Positions 60,341-64,000 of a stretch of DNA of 64,000 nucleotides are shown piece by piece. The first letter of the stretch is position 1. Each line of letters opens with the position of its first letter. The stretch is from Rhizophagus irregularis (taxonomy: Eukaryota > Glomeromycota > Glomeromycetes > Glomerales > Glomeraceae), in contig NC_089430.1 in NCBI RefSeq assembly GCF_026210795.1, positions 2,418,001-2,482,000 of the forward strand, read 5' to 3'. The position numbers and the translations under genes were made by a program. The notes beneath the pieces are model-generated. The model had not been told where the DNA came from and did not search any database. It was given only the letters and a program-made list of their open reading frames with translations.

Positions 60341-61837
60341 TGATTTGCCTTGCCCAGAATTTTTTTTTTTTAAGTGTTATATAATAATGTTCTGAGTATA
60401 TTGAATGATAAATTTGCATCATCAAATATTAATATCACAAGTTTGATCAACATATACTTGCCATTTAAGGTTACGTTATTATACAAATTGGTGATATTAC
60501 CTAAAAAGTAACCAGCCAAATTTGTATTACAACCCGGCTGAAAAATAGTGTAACCAATTGCTTAAACCCGAGGAAATCAAGATCCATCAAAAATTTTTAC
60601 ATTGAACGATTAGTTAAAAAATTTTTTCTTTAGTGACGCTGGATTCTGGCCTTTAAAAATGCCGTAATTATTCAATACAAGAGGTGGGACAATCACAAAA
60701 TTGATATTTTTTTATTAAAATATTATTTATATGCTGGTAAATAATTTATTTAAAGGTTATAAACAAGAAAAAACAAAAAAAAAGTATTAAAATTATTTAT
60801 TTCTATTAAACACAGGTTGTCTAACTTATCGTACTATATTTTGCTTATATTGAGCGGTGTATCTAGTAATTTTGGATAGTTGATACTTTTGGAATGTCAG
60901 TTCTTCTACTCTAATAATTTGTAAGTTCATTTCACATTTTCTGCGTGCTATATCTATTGAAATACAAAGGCCATTTCCTTGAAAATAAAATAAGAAATAT
61001 TATATGCTTCTTCTAGTAATATAGTAGTAACATGGTGTAATACTTGGAATATTTCAAAATCCGGATACTGAAGTTTATCTTTTAGTTTTCAATGATATTT
61101 ATTTTACAGCTGATTGCAAAATTGTAAGACCACCCTATGATTTTTAATTTGAAAATTTGATATTTTGAATTTTTCAAAAAAGCAAGTTTAAATATCTAAA
61201 GTAATTTATTTATATTGATATATTTCTATTTTTATTTAAGGAGTTGAATAAATAGGTTTTTTCATCTAAATTAAGGAATTTGACAATAATTTAATAAACA
61301 CTTATGCTACATGATTATATGACGTTAAAAAATTTTTTTTTTCGTAAACTTCCTATTAAACTCCCCATCAACTTCCTCATCAACTTTTCAACCAGTTTTT
61401 ACATCAAGTAAGTTGAGAATTTTTGCAAGTATATTAGTAATTATTTTGTATTAGATACAACTTGAAGCTGTTTTTTTGTTTTTATTTTTTTTATATAGTT
61501 TATAGAAAAAATTTATTTAGAAAGCAAAATTATTCAAAAAAAATCTTTCAATAAATAAATAACTCTAAATATTAATAACGATGTTTTAGCGAATTTAAAT
61601 TATGTATTGATTAATTGTTTAATTAAAATCTATTTGATATTTATTATTAATTATTTTTCAGTTAATTTTTTTTCGTTAAATCATTAAGTATTCTGGATTT
61701 TGTAAAGTTTTTCTTTTGTTTTTTTAACTTTATAATATTTTTTCCTTTTTTTTCTAGAAACTCCTTCTACTAGTTTTGGATTAAAGAGGTAAATATTTTG
61801 GGAGAAATCTTAAAAGTTTTTTTTATATATTTTTAAA
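60341..61837. other. AT-rich non-coding stretch with a half MITE
   Basis: No gene is visible. Bases 61,109-61,262 match the left half of the 33,255-33,532 MITE (CAGCTGATTGCAAAATTG, then the shared AATTTGAAAATTTGATATTT) but lack its right end. The rest is T-rich. Confidence 0.5.
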
Positions 61838-63027
61838 GCTAACTGGCCAAGCGGTTCGCAAGCCGGACCTTTGTCTTTGGAAGAGGTTCTTACCAACGAA
61901 GTTACTACCAGTTGATGAAGTGTGTGTGCTGAGTTTTGGTTCTCTTTGAGCTCCCTACCTTATATGTCTTTGGCATTATTTTTGGTCTTCTCCGTACCTT
62001 GTATATATTTTGGTTTATTCTTTCTGTCGTTATCTTTATTTTATTTTCGTTATTTTTTTTTTCCTGCGCCACCTTCCTGCGCATTTTGGAAATTTGAAAA
62101 ATAAACCAAAATTGATTTACCCCCTCCAAATGATCATTATAGTCATGTGATTGATCTTCCATTTCTTATATACGTATATACATTGTTCATTTTAATTTAT
62201 ATTTGATCACGTTTTCAATATTTTGGGCAAATTCCTGGACTTCGATTTGGATTATATATGAATTCTCCTTTTGGTTTTATTATCTCTGCTGCCGATATTG
62301 AAATGGTTTTGTTCTTTACTAACCTTTTGTAGTCGATGCCGGGGAAGGGTTCTCCAAGTTGCGTTCTATTTTAAGCTTTGCTAAAGACCAACAGTTCTTT
62401 CATACTGAAAAATCCGTCTTTGATCGCTGAGAATAACCGTGATATGGTATTGAGGGCCAAGAGCTTGTAACGGCTATTGTTTTTGTTTTTGTTTTTAAAT
62501 TTTTCCATTATTTGTAGTGGTGTTTTATGGTTTTTGTTTGTTTCTTTTATAATCCGATCTATGGTTTTCTTTTTATGTGTATTGTTTTTATTTTCTTTGA
62601 ATTTCATCTTTACTTAATTAGGTTTATCCTATGAGTATTCCTTTCCTTTTTACATAGTTATTCTTCATAGTTTAACTTTTGTTCTACTCCCCTTACAAAA
62701 TTTTATGTAAGGATTAATGGCACGTTTAGATTTACCGGTTGTCCAATCCTGTTTAGCGTTCTTTATGAAGGTTAGGTGGGAAGTAAATCTTACGTACAGT
62801 AGCATTTACTTGGTTTAAAATATAGCTTTGGGAATGATGCTTTGGGTTATTCAGTTTATAGTCTTTAGTTTTACTTTAGTTTATTCTCTGAATAGTCTGT
62901 AGTGATACTGTTATGTTGCTCTTACTTTTATATCGTGCTATTTTAATGTTTGTAAGTTAATATTGAAATTCACTATTTTAAATAAAGTTTGTGGATATCA
63001 TGCCTTGTTTGCCTAGTTTTTGACCAG
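61838..63027 (+). mobile_element. Long SINE-like element with tRNA-like head and LINE-A-like 3' tail
   Basis: It begins GCTAACTGGCCAAGCGGTTC, which resembles a tRNA Leu/Ser 5' half with an A box (TGGCCAAGCGG); a weak B-box-like GAGGTTCTTACC follows about 45 bases later. The ~1.1-kb body has no convincing ORF. It ends TTTGCCTAGTTTTTGACCAG, differing by one base from the LINE-A 3' terminus TTTGCCTGGTTTTTGACCAG. I infer mobilisation by LINE-A. It could instead be another LINE's 3' UTR; the tRNA resemblance is moderate. Confidence 0.5.
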
Positions 63028-63465
63028 TAAGGTCCCTAAAGATTTGGAAACTTTAACCCGACATTATCGGTTTTTAAATCGCCTAATGCATTCAATACGT
63101 CTGTTGCGCAAATATCCTTCAATTTATTCTACTGTTCACGAATACAAATGGTCCATTCATTTGATTAGACTTCAAAACATTCTTCACTTATATAAGTAAG
63201 TGTTTACTTTCATTCCTACTCTACCTTCATCTCTCTCATCATGTCAACAAGATGATTTTAAATCACTTCTTGATGTTTTATCCAATATCTCCAAATCCTT
63301 ACAGGGATTTCACTTGCTTCAAGAAAAAAAATTTCAAGACTCCTCCATCCGTGCTCGTTTGGATGATAGAAATAATAACTTTGAAACTGACCTTTCTTCT
63401 TTTATCGATTCAGCGCTTTCTCGCTCTTGTCGCTGTATCACTTTGGATCATGTCTTTCTTGACTA
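63028..63465 (+). mobile_element. LINE-A fragment (ORF2 linker region)
   Basis: The plus strand encodes KVPKDLETLTRHYRFLNRLM, then IRLQNILHLYK and FTFIPTLPSSLSSCQQDDFK, and ends SRSCRCITLDHVFLD, matching the region between endonuclease and reverse transcriptase of LINE-A. One TAA (about 63,198) breaks it. It starts exactly where the SINE-like tail ends and stops at a new element. Confidence 0.88.
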
Positions 63466-64000
63466 GAGCTCCGCAACCTGACCCGACAGATCAGGTGACC
63501 CGACGGGTTGACCCGAAATATTCAGGTCAGGTCATCAAATTCATGACCTGACACGGGTCGGGTCAGTGCTGGTCGGTACCCGACCTGACCCGTTGACCTG
63601 ACATATATTTGGGTCAAATAAATTAAATAACGCCAAAACTTATAATGATTCTGGCGTTTTTACATGTACAATCGAAAAAAAATGCCGAAACTATCAGTTT
63701 CAGCGTTTTTACATGTAAAATCAAAAAGAAAAACACCAGAACTAATTATTCCGGCGTTTTTACATGTAAAATCAAAAAGGAAAACACCGGAACTAATGAT
63801 TCCGGCATTTTTACATGTAAAATCAAAAAAAAATGCCGAAACTATCAGTTTCGGCATTTTTACATGTAAAATCAAAAAAAAACACCGGAACTAATGATTC
63901 CGGTGCTTTTACATGTAAAATCAAAAAAAAAAACGCTGAAACTACCAGTTTCGGCGTTTTTACATGTAAAATCAAAAAGAAGAATGCCAGAACTAATTAT
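63466..64000. mobile_element. hAT-like element left end, continuing beyond the window
   Basis: TAGAGCTCCGCAACC is a typical hAT-style end. It is followed by 150 bases packed with GACCTGACCCG-type words in both orientations, like subterminal transposase sites. The right end is outside, so this is tentative. Confidence 0.5.
63631..64000. repeat. Palindromic satellite, ~50-57-bp units, at least six copies
   Basis: Each unit joins a variable hairpin (for example CACCGGAACTAATGATTCC, closed by GGTG, or GCCGAAACTATCAGTTTCGG) to a constant palindrome TTTTACATGTAAAA and an A-rich spacer ATCAAAAAG/AAAA. Hairpin arms differ between units but stay complementary. The array runs off the window. Confidence 0.9.

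Noticed and set aside
61905-62607. Lys/Asn-rich minus-strand ORFs
   Set aside because: They are short, low-complexity antisense frames inside the SINE-like body, without family features.
63645-63894. Overlapping short ORFs with repeated FLHVKSK or FTCKIKK
   Set aside because: They are frames through the palindromic satellite, open only because the unit lacks stops in those frames.
63631-64000. A CRISPR-like array
   Set aside because: Repeats are regular, but the spacers are the varying arms of the same palindrome; the context is eukaryotic transposon DNA and no cas-like gene exists.

Overview
The window looks like nuclear DNA of a filamentous fungus with a very AT-rich, repeat-rich genome. 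Intron-dense genes, a STRIPAK scaffold, a Fus3/Kss1-type MAP kinase and fragments of lineage-specific families (a SAM-domain family, RRM-plus-zinc-knuckle LINE ORF1 proteins) make an arbuscular mycorrhizal fungus of the Rhizophagus/Glomeromycotina kind most likely. That assignment is inference from content and codon/AT style, not from a marker gene.

Bases 1-9,723 are a compact gene island with four convincing, spliced, apparently intact genes: the 5' part of a TEY-type MAP kinase (minus), a complete 15-exon Far11/STRIP-type STRIPAK subunit (minus, 949 aa reconstructed), a two-exon AN1 zinc-finger protein (plus, 201 aa) and an 11-exon HAUS6-like augmin subunit (minus, 624 aa reconstructed). 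Splice phases close exactly in all the models I followed.

From about 10.2 kb to the end almost everything is mobile DNA or gene wreckage. Bases 10.2-18.7 kb hold a small MITE, a fold-back element, two pogo/mariner-like non-autonomous elements (one interrupted by a 1-kb tRNA-headed SINE with a 17-bp target duplication), a second SINE copy and the scattered remains of one minus-strand gene. Bases 19.36-28.53 kb carry a full-length APE-type LINE with RNase H (called LINE-A here) and a 5'-truncated copy directly upstream of it. Bases 28.5-38.1 kb hold a long palindromic element, a further MITE, a dead hAT transposase, and a second LINE-A copy on the other strand whose middle block is inverted and which hosts a MITE and a PIF/Harbinger transposon.

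Bases 38.5-58.3 kb are one broken plus-strand gene opened by successive insertions: a 1.03-kb MITE with a 9-bp duplication, a 4.48-kb hAT element (hAT-A) with an accessory Myb/SANT-like gene, and an 11.6-kb LINE (LINE-B) with a 17-bp duplication. LINE-B itself contains a MITE and a 4.59-kb hAT (hAT-B, 8-bp duplication). hAT-B carries a SAM-domain host-type pseudogene, which was hit by a 565-bp MITE, which was hit by a 136-bp MITE. The last 6 kb hold an ORF1-only retroelement, a long SINE-like element whose 3' tail matches LINE-A, a LINE-A fragment, and the start of an element that contains a structured palindromic satellite.

The most interesting signals are the covarying-hairpin satellite at the right edge, the hAT element with a SANT/RS accessory protein, the hAT carrying a host gene fragment, the long SINEs and their tail match to LINE-A, and the inactivation of LINE-A ORF2 by transitions only.
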